Part shown: one piece after another, positions 53,596 through 62,745 of the stretch | Layout of the letters: each line of letters begins with the position of its first letter | How positions within the stretch are numbered: the stretch's first letter is position 1 | Assembly (NCBI RefSeq): GCF_003434055.1 | Contig: NZ_QVEX01000001.1 | Span: 124,001-188,000 of the forward strand | Source of the DNA: Enterocloster aldenensis | GTDB taxonomy: Bacteria; Bacillota; Clostridia; Lachnospirales; Lachnospiraceae | Reading direction: 5' to 3' | DNA: 64,000 bases | The notes under the pieces: model-generated | Seen by the model: the letters and a program-made list of their open reading frames with translations, nothing else | Databases searched by the model: none | What the model was told of the DNA's origin: nothing | Translations under genes and position numbers: made by a program

Positions 53596-53613
53596 GTCAT
53601 TTTAATAAATCTT

Positions 53614-53643
53614 TTGAACAAATTACTAAAATTCTGCTATAAT
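53614..53643 (+). promoter_or_regulatory. Promoter of the RpiR pair
   Basis: TTGAAC (53614-53619) and TATAAT (53638-53643) with 18-bp spacing, about 85 bp before the first RpiR start. Confidence 0.6.
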
Positions 53644-53729
53644 AAACGGGAACGGGTTGATATGAATACGGTGCCGGTCAAAATCCCTAACGATATGGTG
53701 ATGTCTGAGAAAGAAACAAGGAGGTTCCC

Positions 53730-54536
53730 ATGGTCACACTTCACCTTGATGATACTGTCATCAAAAGCCTGAGCAACAATGAGCTGAATATCCTGAAATT
53801 CGTCTATGAGCACGGCGAGGATGTGCCGGACATGAGCATCCAGGCCCTGGCCTCCCAAGTATGCTATTCCTCCGCAACCATTCTGCGGTTTTGTAAAAAG
53901 CTGGGATATTCCGGCTTCGCGGAACTGAAGTACGCACTGAGGGCAGCGGCTAAGAAGGAGCCATCCCAGCCTGGCACCCATAGGGCCCGGGATTTTTCCA
54001 CCTGGATGATGATGGACAGTCTGTGTTCTGATATTGAAGGGACTTCCAAGCTGATATCCGAGGACCAGCTTGGACGCACCTTCCGCTATTTTGACAGCAG
54101 CTGCCCCATCTATCTTTGGGCGCCCGGAGGAATCACCAGCATACTGAGCGACTATTTTGAGAAACTTCTGTTCTCCATCGGGCGCCAGAACGTATATAAG
54201 ATTGAATCCGCCAAAATGGGGGAACACATATTAAGGAATGTCCATACTGAATCCCTGCTGATACTTATCAGCACCACCGGTAATTTCGGCCCAACCGTGC
54301 GCCTGGGCAAAATTGCCCGCATGAATGATATACCAATCCTATCCATTACCCCATACACCAGTAACGAGGTGGCGGGCCTGGCCACGGTCAGTTTCCGCTT
54401 TTTCACCGACCAGCGGGAGAACCGCGGCGCGGAGTTCACCTCAAGGCTCCCCGTATTTTATGTAATCAACAGCATCATACGCTGTTATCTGGGTTATAAA
54501 CGGTCCGGAGAACAGCCCCAGGGAGGAAACCCATGA
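53730..54536 (+). CDS. RpiR/MurR-family regulator, first of two
   Basis: A 268-residue regulator with an N-terminal HTH_6 domain (LSNNELNILKFVYEHGEDVPD, SSATILRFCKKLGYSGFAELKYALR) and a C-terminal SIS sugar-phosphate-binding domain (IYLWAPGGITSILSDYF, LLILISTTGNFGPTVRL). AGGAGGTTCCC precedes the ATG. Its stop overlaps the next RpiR start by 4 bp. It probably senses a hexose phosphate, likely from the alpha-glucoside PTS system downstream. Confidence 0.93.
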   Translation: MVTLHLDDTVIKSLSNNELNILKFVYEHGEDVPDMSIQALASQVCYSSATILRFCKKLGYSGFAELKYALRAAAKKEPSQPGTHRARDFSTWMMMDSLCSDIEGTSKLISEDQLGRTFRYFDSSCPIYLWAPGGITSILSDYFEKLLFSIGRQNVYKIESAKMGEHILRNVHTESLLILISTTGNFGPTVRLGKIARMNDIPILSITPYTSNEVAGLATVSFRFFTDQRENRGAEFTSRLPVFYVINSIIRCYLGYKRSGEQPQGGNP

Positions 54537-55291
54537 TCCCCATATTTGAAAAAGCCCACCAGCTGGACCTTACAGGAACAGAGGAGGAAATCCTCCAATA
54601 TTTTGAATCCAACCTGCCTGCTTCCATATACACCAGCCTCAATGACCTCAGCGCCAGCCTCTACACCTCCAATGCGACCATTGTCCGTTTCTGCCAGAAG
54701 CTGGGCCTGAAGGGTTATAATGAATTTAAATACCAGGTACGGGGCGAGTTAAAGCAGCTTCATATGACCCCGACTTCAGATGACCTGATGCATCATACCC
54801 TGGCCCTGTTCCGGGATAACCTGGAGCAGATTGACGTTGCAAAGCTGGAGGAGATTGCCGGCCTGCTCACCAGCGGGCGCCCCATCTATATATACGGCTC
54901 CAACCTGAGCTCACTGTCTGCCAAATATCTTCAGACAGTCCTCACCTCCCTGGATTACCCCTGTATCCTCATTGAGTGGCAACGGCTTCTCAACGGGCTT
55001 GCCTATGAACTCTGCAGCGACGCCGTGCTCTTCATCATCACGGCCCATGGGGATGCCAGACGTTACCTCTCCGTGTTCCAAAGGGCCAGGGACCGGGGAA
55101 CCACCACGGTCCTGCTTACCTGCGAGGAGGACAGCCCCCTGATTCCATACAGCACCATTGCACTCTGCACAAACGACCAGAATGAAGAATACCGCCATGT
55201 TGATATCAATCCCCGCCTGGGCATACTCACCATCATCCAGCTGCTGATTGAACTGGCCGCACAGACCAGACAGGATTCCCGGATTGATTAG
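54533..55291 (+). CDS. RpiR/MurR-family regulator, second of two
   Basis: A 252-residue paralogue with HTH_6 (TSNATIVRFCQKLGLKGYNEFKYQVR) and SIS domain (IYIYGSNLSSLSAKYL, VLFIITAHGDARRYLSVF). The SIS loop reads TAHGDARR where the usual SxSGxT would be, so ligand binding may differ. The coupled start suggests the two proteins are made in equal amounts and may act as a heteromer. Confidence 0.92.
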   Translation: MIPIFEKAHQLDLTGTEEEILQYFESNLPASIYTSLNDLSASLYTSNATIVRFCQKLGLKGYNEFKYQVRGELKQLHMTPTSDDLMHHTLALFRDNLEQIDVAKLEEIAGLLTSGRPIYIYGSNLSSLSAKYLQTVLTSLDYPCILIEWQRLLNGLAYELCSDAVLFIITAHGDARRYLSVFQRARDRGTTTVLLTCEEDSPLIPYSTIALCTNDQNEEYRHVDINPRLGILTIIQLLIELAAQTRQDSRID

Positions 55292-55315
55292 GACAGATAC
55301 GTATATCCCCGGCAT

Positions 55316-56839
55316 TTATATGAAATCAATTTTCCTTAACATATCGGTTATGTATCTTCCTTTTATCCATATCTGCTGGGAATAGGCATGTATGGTATCT
55401 GTCCCATCCGCTGCACGGCCTTTAAATACCCACGGTTTGGAATTGCTGTCCGTACCCGTACCTCTTACAAAAACAGATGACTGGGCCTGTTTGGGAAAAT
55501 TCAATGCTGTCATGGGAACCCCGGTATCATTAATCCGCTGCGTACCGTCCTTCCGGTACACATAGCGTTCCACGACACCGTTGTTATTAATCTTATCAGT
55601 TATCTCGTTATATACATTCCTGATTGGCCCGTTTATCATTTCATCCTCAAAAACCAGCCTCTTGAATCCCTGGAATACATTGTCATTCAGAGGCGCCGCC
55701 GTGCATGGCTCCTCAAATAGGATGCACAGCATCTGATGATTGCTGAAATACTCATAATAACTTGTGTCTTCATAATCAAGTGAGGCATCTGTTATTTCAT
55801 CCAGGTCCATGGTAAACAGTTTCATCTGCTCTGTTTCCATCCCCTTTCTCGTGACAGTAATGGTCTTTGCTATCAGCCCGATTTTTTCAAATAATTCTAT
55901 GTTGCTGATTTTTTTGGATTTTCCGCCCAGCATATGCACGACAATTGTTTCCGTTATATGTTTGCATAACTTATGAATGTCCTTTACTTCTATGCCAAAT
56001 ATATGTATCAGCTCTTCCACGGTCCTGCCGCGATACTGTTCCGTCAGCGCGTGCAGCCTCCGGTCTAATTCACTGTATGAATTAAATTCCTCACTGAGCT
56101 TTTCTAATTTATGATTGTAGAAGTTCTGGAATAATGTGTTTACATAGGATTTCTTAAGCCGGAATCTGGGCGTCTGCCTGGGCTGCAGCTTAAATCTTGG
56201 GGCAATGTCAATGTAAAACAGGTCCTTCTTTATTTTCTGATGCAGCAGCGGATATAGATCATACCGGTCCTCCCGGTTTTCTATGCTGACCAGGTAATCA
56301 TGGACCTGGGTCCAGTCATTTTCAAACTTTGCCAATTCATCCTTATCATCTGCAATATCAAGGAATTTATATCCCAAAACCGGAAACCTGTCATATTCAG
56401 CATAGGGAACCACCTTCTGTCCGCTTTTTCTGTCATAAACATAGAACACGAACAGCATATGTGCAATCTTATTATAAAAATGGGATTCCAGAAATTTCTC
56501 ATGTTCGATTACCCCGATGCTGACGGCGGTCAGTGACATGGGCTCCTTTGCCGCGTACTTCTCCCCCTGCTTATTGGAAGGTTCTACCCCGGTAACCTTT
56601 AATTCCGTATCCTTATAACTGCCGTCCGCCTGTAAAATTGACAGGTCGGCTTCCTGTGTGGAATTCTGTTTCATGGACAATACGCTCTGTTCAATGACGC
56701 AGCCGGCAATTCCCTTGGCAGGCACCTGTGTATGGAATACATCCCTCACATCCACCTCGCCAAGTGTCTTTTCACCGTCAAATACCTGGAATCTCCGGAT
56801 GATCTCTTCTCTTGTAAAATATTTATCATGATGTTTCAT
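55316..56839 (-). CDS. MutH/Sau3AI-family restriction-type endonuclease
   Basis: A 507-residue protein matching Sau3AI in length and design. The N-terminal domain has the PD-(D/E)xK set seen in MutH: KGIAGCVIE50, D65 in TQEADLSILQ, and E79-L-K81 in DTELKVTG. The C-terminal half resembles the second, non-catalytic MutH-like DNA-binding domain of Sau3AI. Sau3AI cuts GATC; the specificity here is unknown. No DNA methyltransferase gene is adjacent. GGAGGAATGCC precedes the ATG. It stands alone between convergent RpiR genes and a PTS terminator. Confidence 0.8.
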   Translation of the reverse strand: MKHHDKYFTREEIIRRFQVFDGEKTLGEVDVRDVFHTQVPAKGIAGCVIEQSVLSMKQNSTQEADLSILQADGSYKDTELKVTGVEPSNKQGEKYAAKEPMSLTAVSIGVIEHEKFLESHFYNKIAHMLFVFYVYDRKSGQKVVPYAEYDRFPVLGYKFLDIADDKDELAKFENDWTQVHDYLVSIENREDRYDLYPLLHQKIKKDLFYIDIAPRFKLQPRQTPRFRLKKSYVNTLFQNFYNHKLEKLSEEFNSYSELDRRLHALTEQYRGRTVEELIHIFGIEVKDIHKLCKHITETIVVHMLGGKSKKISNIELFEKIGLIAKTITVTRKGMETEQMKLFTMDLDEITDASLDYEDTSYYEYFSNHQMLCILFEEPCTAAPLNDNVFQGFKRLVFEDEMINGPIRNVYNEITDKINNNGVVERYVYRKDGTQRINDTGVPMTALNFPKQAQSSVFVRGTGTDSNSKPWVFKGRAADGTDTIHAYSQQIWIKGRYITDMLRKIDFI

Positions 56840-56921
56840 GGCATTCCTCCGTCTTATGATTTTCCATATATTTGAATTTTACCAGAAATACATCTATTTT
56901 ACTATCACTAACCTGGGCCGC

Positions 56922-56971
56922 ATAATAAAAAACAGGTCTTCTAACAAGTTCAAATCTTGATAGAAGACCTG
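56922..56971 (-). terminator. Rho-independent terminator of the PTS operon
   Basis: Read on the minus strand, CAGGTCTTCTA and TAGAAGACCTG form an 11-bp stem followed by TTTTTTATTATG. It lies 33 bp after the IIBC stop. Confidence 0.85.
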
Positions 56972-57003
56972 CCGTATGGCCAAGCCAATGCTTCTTACAC
57001 AGC

Positions 57004-58527
57004 CTAATATTTCAATACTTCCCTTACATGGGATGCAATCCCTTCGACCTTTGGTCCATAAATCACCTGGATATGCACGTCACTGGGACGGACAAATCCC
57101 ATGGCTCCGGTCTTTTTTAATATCTCATCGCTTACCAGCGCCATATCCTTTAAATCAACCCGAAGCCTTGTAAGACAGTTATTCACCACCACGATATTCT
57201 CCCGTCCCCCAAGTCCTTCAATGATCCTGGATGCAAGGATGTGCTGTTTCTCATCAAGGCTGCTCCCCCGGGTTTCCTGTTCCGGTTCTTCGTCGGACAC
57301 GTCAATGGACAGCTGTTTTCTGGTAAGATACCATTTAAATACATAATAATATGCCACTGAGAAAAACGGTCCTGTGATTAATACCCAATACCAGTGTGAG
57401 CCTGGCTGGAACACGCCCCATATAAGGAAATCAATGAGGCCGCCTCCCGTATTTCCGATGATGACGTTACATGCGGACATCAGCATGAAGGAAAGCCCGC
57501 CCATCAATGCATGGAACAGATACAGAGGAGGCGCGATAAACATAAAGGAGAATTCCAGCGGCTCGGTAATGCCGGATACAATACTGGCGGCAACGCCCGC
57601 AATCATCAGCGCCTTCACCTTGGCCTTTTTCTCTGGCGGGGATGTCCTGTAAATAGCCAGCGCCGCTGCCGGAAGACCGAACATCATCATGGGCATCTTG
57701 CCCTGTCCCAGGAACACGGTAAAAGGCTTAAGCTCCGAGATATCCACCTTATCAATAAACTGCAGGAAAATGTTCAGGCAGCCCTCCACCCCTTCATAGA
57801 CACCGCCGATGGAAGTGGTACGGAAAATGCCGTTAAGCACATGGTGAAGCCCGGTGGGAATCAGCAGGCGCTCCAGGAAGCCATACCCGAATACCCCTGC
57901 CAGCCCGGTAGCAGATATCAGCCCGCCCATGCCGTCAATGGCCATGGATACAGGTGACCAGACAAAAGGCGCCGCCAGGCCCACGGCAGCCATTGCCAGA
58001 ATGACCACAATGGCCACAAAACGTTTGCCCCCATAAAAGGAGACTGCCACAGGGAACGTGATTTTATGGTACTTATTGTGCAGAGCTGCAGTCACCACAC
58101 CGGTGACAATACCTGCCACCGCGCCCATATCCAGCGTTTCCACCCCAAGGATCGTGGATATCTTCAGCGCCCCGAAGTCCATGAATCCTGAATGAATCAT
58201 ACAGGAAGAGGCCACTAAAAACGTATAATATCCGATAAAGCCTGCAAAGGCGGCTATCTCCTTTTCCTCCCTTGCCATCCCGAAGGAGATGGAGATGGCA
58301 AACAGGACCGGAATCAGTGTAAATACAACGCCTGCAACCTTATTTAACGTAGAGATGATGAAATACAGAAGCTCCTGCTGTAAAAACGGAGCCGCCGCCT
58401 GTACCTGTGCTTTCATCAGCGCGGAAGTCAGTCCCAAGACAATACCGCATGCTGCCAGGGCCGCAATGGGCATCAGCAGGCTGCGCCCCAGCGCCGAGAA
58501 AAAATCCATTACTTTATTCTTCCCCAT
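57004..58527 (-). CDS. PTS IIBC component, alpha-glucoside/maltose type
   Basis: A 507-residue permease of the glucose superfamily: ten or so helices in IIC (FFSALGRSLLMPIAALAACG at the start, GITEPLEFSFMFIAPPLY near 320) and a C-terminal IIB domain with phosphocysteine in NNCLTRLRVDL. No IIA domain is fused, so a separate IIA-Glc is needed. The sequence is of the GlvC/MalP kind. Start 58527 follows GGAGGGAAAGG. It is co-transcribed with the upstream GH4 gene. Confidence 0.92.
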   Translation of the reverse strand: MGKNKVMDFFSALGRSLLMPIAALAACGIVLGLTSALMKAQVQAAAPFLQQELLYFIISTLNKVAGVVFTLIPVLFAISISFGMAREEKEIAAFAGFIGYYTFLVASSCMIHSGFMDFGALKISTILGVETLDMGAVAGIVTGVVTAALHNKYHKITFPVAVSFYGGKRFVAIVVILAMAAVGLAAPFVWSPVSMAIDGMGGLISATGLAGVFGYGFLERLLIPTGLHHVLNGIFRTTSIGGVYEGVEGCLNIFLQFIDKVDISELKPFTVFLGQGKMPMMMFGLPAAALAIYRTSPPEKKAKVKALMIAGVAASIVSGITEPLEFSFMFIAPPLYLFHALMGGLSFMLMSACNVIIGNTGGGLIDFLIWGVFQPGSHWYWVLITGPFFSVAYYYVFKWYLTRKQLSIDVSDEEPEQETRGSSLDEKQHILASRIIEGLGGRENIVVVNNCLTRLRVDLKDMALVSDEILKKTGAMGFVRPSDVHIQVIYGPKVEGIASHVREVLKY

Positions 58528-58564
58528 AATCTTACTATCCTTTCCCTCCAAATTATCCTGCGGA

Positions 58565-59890
58565 TTATCTTAACTCGGGCCACATCCCCCGGTTTGCTTC
58601 AATCAGCGCGTCCAGCACCTTCCTTGCCTTCTTGGCATCGTTGATCAGGCGGTTAAGGGTAAATGCCTCCAGCGCCTTCTGGTAGGAGTTCTCAAAATAC
58701 GCGTCTACAATCAGCTTTTCACAGGATACCTGGTTCACCAGAAGTCCCAGGTTGAACTGCGGGATATTACCCACGCTCATGGGACGCGGGCCGTTGGCTC
58801 CCAGTTCGCACACAACCTCCACCATGGCGTCGTCCTGCATATTGGCAATGGCCCCGTTGTTCTCAACAATCAGGATGTGTCTGTCATTCTTATTGTAAGC
58901 AATGGCCTCGGCAACCTTGATCATCATCTCGGCATGGGCATCGGAAATAGCATCAAACCGGTCTCCCAGCTTACCTTCCCTGATTACCTCCTCACACTCT
59001 TTAAATACCCGCTTCTCCCTTCCTGCCATGACCTCATCCGCACGGGTGAAATCAGGATCCAGGTGGCTGGCCTTATATTCCGGGTACAGGTAATACTGGT
59101 CGTATGTGTTGGGCAGGAAATCCGGGAAATCCGCCATAAGGGTCTGCACCATCCCGTAGGTATCCAGCCAGGATTTGTCCCTCTGCTCGGCGTCCTGGGG
59201 AAGGAAACCGTTCCTGGCAACCATTTCCCTGATTTTAGGAAGCAGGTCCTCGCCTGTGCGGCTGTCATACATATGGGTAAACCATCCGTAGTGGTTCAGT
59301 CCGAAGTATACCGGGTCCAGGTCTTCCCAGCTGCAGTTTAAGAGACGGCTGCAGGAACGTACCACGTTCTCCGGCTGGTCGCAGATATTTAAAAGCCTCC
59401 TGTCCCCGGGGAATTCCCTGCGGAGCGCCTCCGCCACAATGGCTGCCGGATTGGAGTAATTGAGGATCCAGGCGTCCGGCGCATATCTGCGGATATCGTG
59501 CACTGCTTTAATCATGTCCACGCAGGATCTGAGTCCGTAGGCCATGCCGCCTGCCCCGCATGTCTCCTGTCCGATGATTCCCATGCTCAGCGGTATATGC
59601 TCGTCCTTGGCACGCATGGGAAGCCCGCCTGCGCGCATCTGCATGAACACAAAATCCATGCCCTCGTACGCTTCCCTGCAGTCGGTGGTATATGAAAAAT
59701 CCAGCTCCGGGAACCGCTCCCTGAAAAGGATTTCCCCATATTTTCCAATGGGTTCCTGGCGCTCTGCATCAATATCGAACAGCACCAGCTTCTTCAAAGG
59801 AAATTCTTCCCTGAGCCTGACAAATGACTTCAGGAATCCAAGGGTAAAGGTACTTCCGCCTCCTACGATACATAAATTAAATGCTTTCAT
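58565..59890 (-). CDS. 6-phospho-alpha-glucosidase, GH4 family
   Basis: A 441-residue NAD- and Mn-dependent glycosidase. It has NAD motif CIVGGGSTFTLGFL, the metal-site cysteine in LNICDQPENV, and the His in GLNHYGWFTHMYD, as in MalH/GlvA, which hydrolyse maltose-6-phosphate and related phosphorylated alpha-glucosides. It precedes the matching PTS IIBC gene by 37 bp, forming an uptake-and-cleavage operon. The two RpiR regulators nearby are the likely controllers. Confidence 0.92.
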   Translation of the reverse strand: MKAFNLCIVGGGSTFTLGFLKSFVRLREEFPLKKLVLFDIDAERQEPIGKYGEILFRERFPELDFSYTTDCREAYEGMDFVFMQMRAGGLPMRAKDEHIPLSMGIIGQETCGAGGMAYGLRSCVDMIKAVHDIRRYAPDAWILNYSNPAAIVAEALRREFPGDRRLLNICDQPENVVRSCSRLLNCSWEDLDPVYFGLNHYGWFTHMYDSRTGEDLLPKIREMVARNGFLPQDAEQRDKSWLDTYGMVQTLMADFPDFLPNTYDQYYLYPEYKASHLDPDFTRADEVMAGREKRVFKECEEVIREGKLGDRFDAISDAHAEMMIKVAEAIAYNKNDRHILIVENNGAIANMQDDAMVEVVCELGANGPRPMSVGNIPQFNLGLLVNQVSCEKLIVDAYFENSYQKALEAFTLNRLINDAKKARKVLDALIEANRGMWPELR

Positions 59891-59906
59891 TTTCCTTCTC
59901 CTTTTT

Positions 59907-59921
59907 CAACTTTTATAGTTG
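59907..59921. promoter_or_regulatory. CAAC-N7-GTTG inverted repeat in the GH4 leader
   Basis: CAACTTTTATAGTTG is a short dyad between the predicted start site and the GH4 start codon; possible operator for one of the RpiR proteins. Confidence 0.35.
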
Positions 59922-59939
59922 TCTGTCTCTGATGCCCTT

Positions 59940-59968
59940 ATGATACTTCATTCTGTTTTGGATGTAAA
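59940..59968 (-). promoter_or_regulatory. Promoter of the GH4-PTS operon
   Basis: On the minus strand TTTACA (59963-59968) and TATCAT (59940-59945) are spaced by 17 bp. Confidence 0.55.
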
Positions 59969-60071
59969 TAGTTCCAGATTCATACGGATAGCATCCCTTA
60001 TTTTAATATTTATGACTCATATAGTAATTTTTTTCACAAACCATATGGATACTGGAACAAACCAGCACAAA

Positions 60072-60106
60072 AGGCGGCCGCACCGATTGATAATCCGTGC
60101 GGCCGC
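60072..60106 (-). terminator. Terminator of the CAP-domain gene
   Basis: GGCGGCCGCAC and GTGCGGCCGCC form an 11-bp GC-rich stem; on the minus strand TTTTGTG follows. It lies about 45 bp after the CAP gene stop. Confidence 0.75.
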
Positions 60107-60147
60107 CCTGATTTTACTTCGTGAATACAGTACGGTCAATATGTATG

Positions 60148-60864
60148 TCAGCGGATAAATAACTGGGTCCAGTAATTAACGCCAGATGCGTTCTGGTAAT
60201 GTCCCACGCCGATTGAGGTATAGCTGCTGTTCAGGATATTGGCCCTGTGGCCGGAGCTGTTCATCCAGCCCTCCATCACCTTCTCCGGTGAATTCTGTCC
60301 ATAAGCAATGTTCTCCCCTGCGCCCCTGAAGTTCACACCCGCTTCGGTCAGGGCAGAATTAAAGCTGCTGCCATCCGGTCTGGTGTGTGAAAAGGATCTC
60401 TCTATCTCCTTGGCTCTTACCTGGGCTGCGCTGGCAGCGCCTCTATCCACGGTAAGGGCCGGCAGTCCGGCCTTGGCCCTTTCTTCATTTACCAGTCTCA
60501 CAACTTCATTGGCAAATGCGTCCTGGGAGCCGTCTGTCCCGGGCTGGTCCGGAAGCATACCGCCCGGCTGGTCCGGAAGCATATTATCCGGGAAATCCGG
60601 GATTGGGAAATCCGGGGCAGGCAGGCTGTTGTCCGGGATGTTGGAACCTGGAATATTGATGCCCGGAATATTGATTCCCGGAATATTAACACCTGGGAAG
60701 CCAGGCACCTCACAGTTGGAACCATTCATGCTGCCGCCGATGACAATCATCTTTCCTCCTGGGATGTTGTATGTACCGGTTGCTGCTAATGCGGTTACCG
60801 GAACCGCGCCCGCTGCCGCCATGGCTGTTGCTGCTGTTAAAAGGCAAACTGATAATTTCCTCAT
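60148..60864 (-). CDS. Secreted CAP/SCP-domain protein with IPG-repeat linker
   Basis: A 238-residue exported protein. The signal peptide MRKLSVCLLTAATAMAAAGA...ALA is followed by a Pro/Gly/Asn linker of about 65 residues with NIPGI and PDFP/LPDQPG repeats. The C-terminal CAP domain (about 115-238) shows VNEERAKAGLPALTVD, SFSHTRPDGSSF, AGENIAYGQNSPEKVMEGW and SGHRANIL, with the usual His/Glu pairs. CAP proteins of this type (YkwD-like) are extracellular; the activity is undefined. AGGAGGACATACC precedes the ATG. Confidence 0.92.
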   Translation of the reverse strand: MRKLSVCLLTAATAMAAAGAVPVTALAATGTYNIPGGKMIVIGGSMNGSNCEVPGFPGVNIPGINIPGINIPGSNIPDNSLPAPDFPIPDFPDNMLPDQPGGMLPDQPGTDGSQDAFANEVVRLVNEERAKAGLPALTVDRGAASAAQVRAKEIERSFSHTRPDGSSFNSALTEAGVNFRGAGENIAYGQNSPEKVMEGWMNSSGHRANILNSSYTSIGVGHYQNASGVNYWTQLFIR

Positions 60865-61027
60865 GGTATGTCCTCCTATTATTACATAAATATTACATTT
60901 CTGTTACAAAAATATAATACCACATAATCAATGGAAATTGTTTAGGAAACCAATGGTAAATCTGGAAATCCAGTTTCCAGTGCTCCATCACACAGTGCCA
61001 GCGCCTTCCTTGGAATGGATTTGAACA

Positions 61028-61387
61028 TCATTTTCCGTTATCTGTGCCATGTATTTTCTTTGCTTTACCCGCTTTCTTCTTCGCTTTGGGTTCAGGCAGT
61101 TCCTCACAGGTTTGGATGACCAGCTTAGCAAGGAAATCCGCATCATCCAGATTCTCCACCAGATACATGCCCGGCTCCCCTCCATGAGGAGCTGCCGGTT
61201 CTGCGTCCGGTAAAAGCAGGCGGCCTGCATTGGTCATCTTCACATAAAACTGGTTGTCCTCCACGGTTCCAAAGAACTTGCCCCCGCACCAGAGACCGTA
61301 TTCCCCAAATAATTTCTTATAGGTAATCACGCCCGCATCCGCCAGCTGGGATGCAACATATTGTACATATCCTAAACTTGAAGCCAT
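61028..61387 (-). CDS. TfoX/Sxy N-terminal-domain protein
   Basis: A 119-residue cytoplasmic protein of the TfoX_N family (VITYKKLFGEYGLWCGGKFFGTVEDNQFYVKMT), with a Lys-rich tail (PKAKKKAGKAKKIHG). The C-terminal half of full-length competence regulators is absent. Stand-alone TfoX_N proteins are common in Firmicutes with no known role. AAGGAGAATGGCT sets the start at 61387. Confidence 0.88.
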   Translation of the reverse strand: MASSLGYVQYVASQLADAGVITYKKLFGEYGLWCGGKFFGTVEDNQFYVKMTNAGRLLLPDAEPAAPHGGEPGMYLVENLDDADFLAKLVIQTCEELPEPKAKKKAGKAKKIHGTDNGK

Positions 61388-61449
61388 AGCCATTCTCCTT
61401 ATCTTTCACGTGCCGGGTTCTTAATACAGGAAACGCAATGATCCTGATT

Positions 61450-61740
61450 CTACTTCATCGACTTCAGCACCTCAATCATCTGCCTTAACCCCTCTGCGTT
61501 CTCTTCCGGTGTCCGGGTGGGGTCCTGCTGGTCAAACCGCGCACAGGGCAGGGAACCGCAGCGGCCGCAGTGGGGCAGTTCCTTTTCATTCACACAGCAC
61601 TGGTATATGCTGCATACATCCTCCTCCTTATATTCCAGCCAGAAGGGCTTCCCATCTATCTTTGGACACCCTTGGCAGTCCACAGGATAATAGGGGCATT
61701 CATCACATATACATCCACAGCACGCCACTATCTTTTCCAT
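61450..61740 (-). CDS. DUF3795 cysteine-rich protein
   Basis: A 96-residue protein with 13 cysteines, starting VACCGCICDECPYYPVDCQGCP and ending in CGRCGSLPCARFD, typical of the DUF3795 family, thought to bind metal. The start at 61740 follows GGGGGTATGGTT; a longer reading has no support. Function unknown. Confidence 0.88.
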   Translation of the reverse strand: MEKIVACCGCICDECPYYPVDCQGCPKIDGKPFWLEYKEEDVCSIYQCCVNEKELPHCGRCGSLPCARFDQQDPTRTPEENAEGLRQMIEVLKSMK

Positions 61741-61815
61741 AACCATACCCCCTTTTTTCCAATTATAACACCCGAAACATGACATCAGCATGTCATATTC
61801 ATACATTTTATCCGC

Positions 61816-62745
61816 CTAAATAACTGAAGCCCCATCCTTTGGCTGATACAGTCCGCATATCCTGCCTGCTGTCTCTGCCAGTTCTTTTCTAAAGGCCTCC
61901 GGCTCCAGCAGTTCTATCTGGCTGCCAAGGCTGAGGACCCATCCCATCAGATTCTCCTTATCCGAATAACCTGCCTGGAACAGAATACGGCCGTCTTCCA
62001 TTTCCTTCAGGCTTTCAATCCCAAACTCTTCGATAATACGCCATTTAACTGCCGGCTGGCAGATGGCTTTCACCTGGAATCTTACCGGAAACGGGCCTGT
62101 GGGTTCATTTTCATAAGCAGGCATATCACGTTTTGTAAAATGCTCCTGGCAGAGTTCCAGATCCGCCATACGGTTCAGTTTAAACATCCGGTAATCTTCC
62201 CTGAGACAGCAGTATCCCCATACGTACCAGGATGACCATTGAAATACCAGCGTATAAGGTTCAATGCATCGGGCAGACTCGCCGGACGGGGAAAAATAAG
62301 AGAACCGGGTCAGCCTGCATTCCTCAATGGCTTCCTGGAACAGATGGATTTTAGGCGCAAGGGTCTCTTTGTACCAGGAGGACAGATTAATCATAATGTG
62401 GCTGTCAACATGGATTAAATCATGGTTCCCCACAGCCAGCTTGTCCATCAGCTGTCTGTACTGTCCGGTAAAGGATACGCTGTCCAGACTGCGGAGACCT
62501 GCCAGGATGGACTGCATTTCCCGGGATGTAAGCAGGGTCTTATCCATCCTGTACCCTTCCATGATGGAAATGCCTCCGTTCACACCCCTGGTGGTCACAA
62601 TGGGGATTCCTGCCTTGCATATATCCTCAATGTCGCGGTTGATGGTGCGCCGGGATACCTCAAATTTATCCGCAAGATAGGGCGCGGTCACCTTCTCTTT
62701 CTGGAGAAGGATGGATAAAATACCGATGAGACGGTCAATCTTCAT
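61816..62745 (-). CDS. WYL-domain transcriptional regulator (YafY family)
   Basis: A 309-residue regulator with an N-terminal HTH_11 domain (RLIGILSILLQKEKVTAPYLADKFEVSRRTINRDIEDI), then ...TTRGVNGGISI, and a WYL domain (CRLTRFSYFSPSGE, PYTLVFQWSSWYVWGYCCLREDYRMFKLNRM). AAAGGAGGTTTCAGCCAT fixes the start at 62745. WYL domains bind small ligands or nucleic acid; the target is unknown. Confidence 0.92.
   Translation of the reverse strand: MKIDRLIGILSILLQKEKVTAPYLADKFEVSRRTINRDIEDICKAGIPIVTTRGVNGGISIMEGYRMDKTLLTSREMQSILAGLRSLDSVSFTGQYRQLMDKLAVGNHDLIHVDSHIMINLSSWYKETLAPKIHLFQEAIEECRLTRFSYFSPSGESARCIEPYTLVFQWSSWYVWGYCCLREDYRMFKLNRMADLELCQEHFTKRDMPAYENEPTGPFPVRFQVKAICQPAVKWRIIEEFGIESLKEMEDGRILFQAGYSDKENLMGWVLSLGSQIELLEPEAFRKELAETAGRICGLYQPKDGASVI

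Noticed and set aside
53637..54227. A 196-codon minus-strand reading opposite the first RpiR gene
   Set aside because: It covers the RpiR promoter and HTH region antisense; no start signal or domain.
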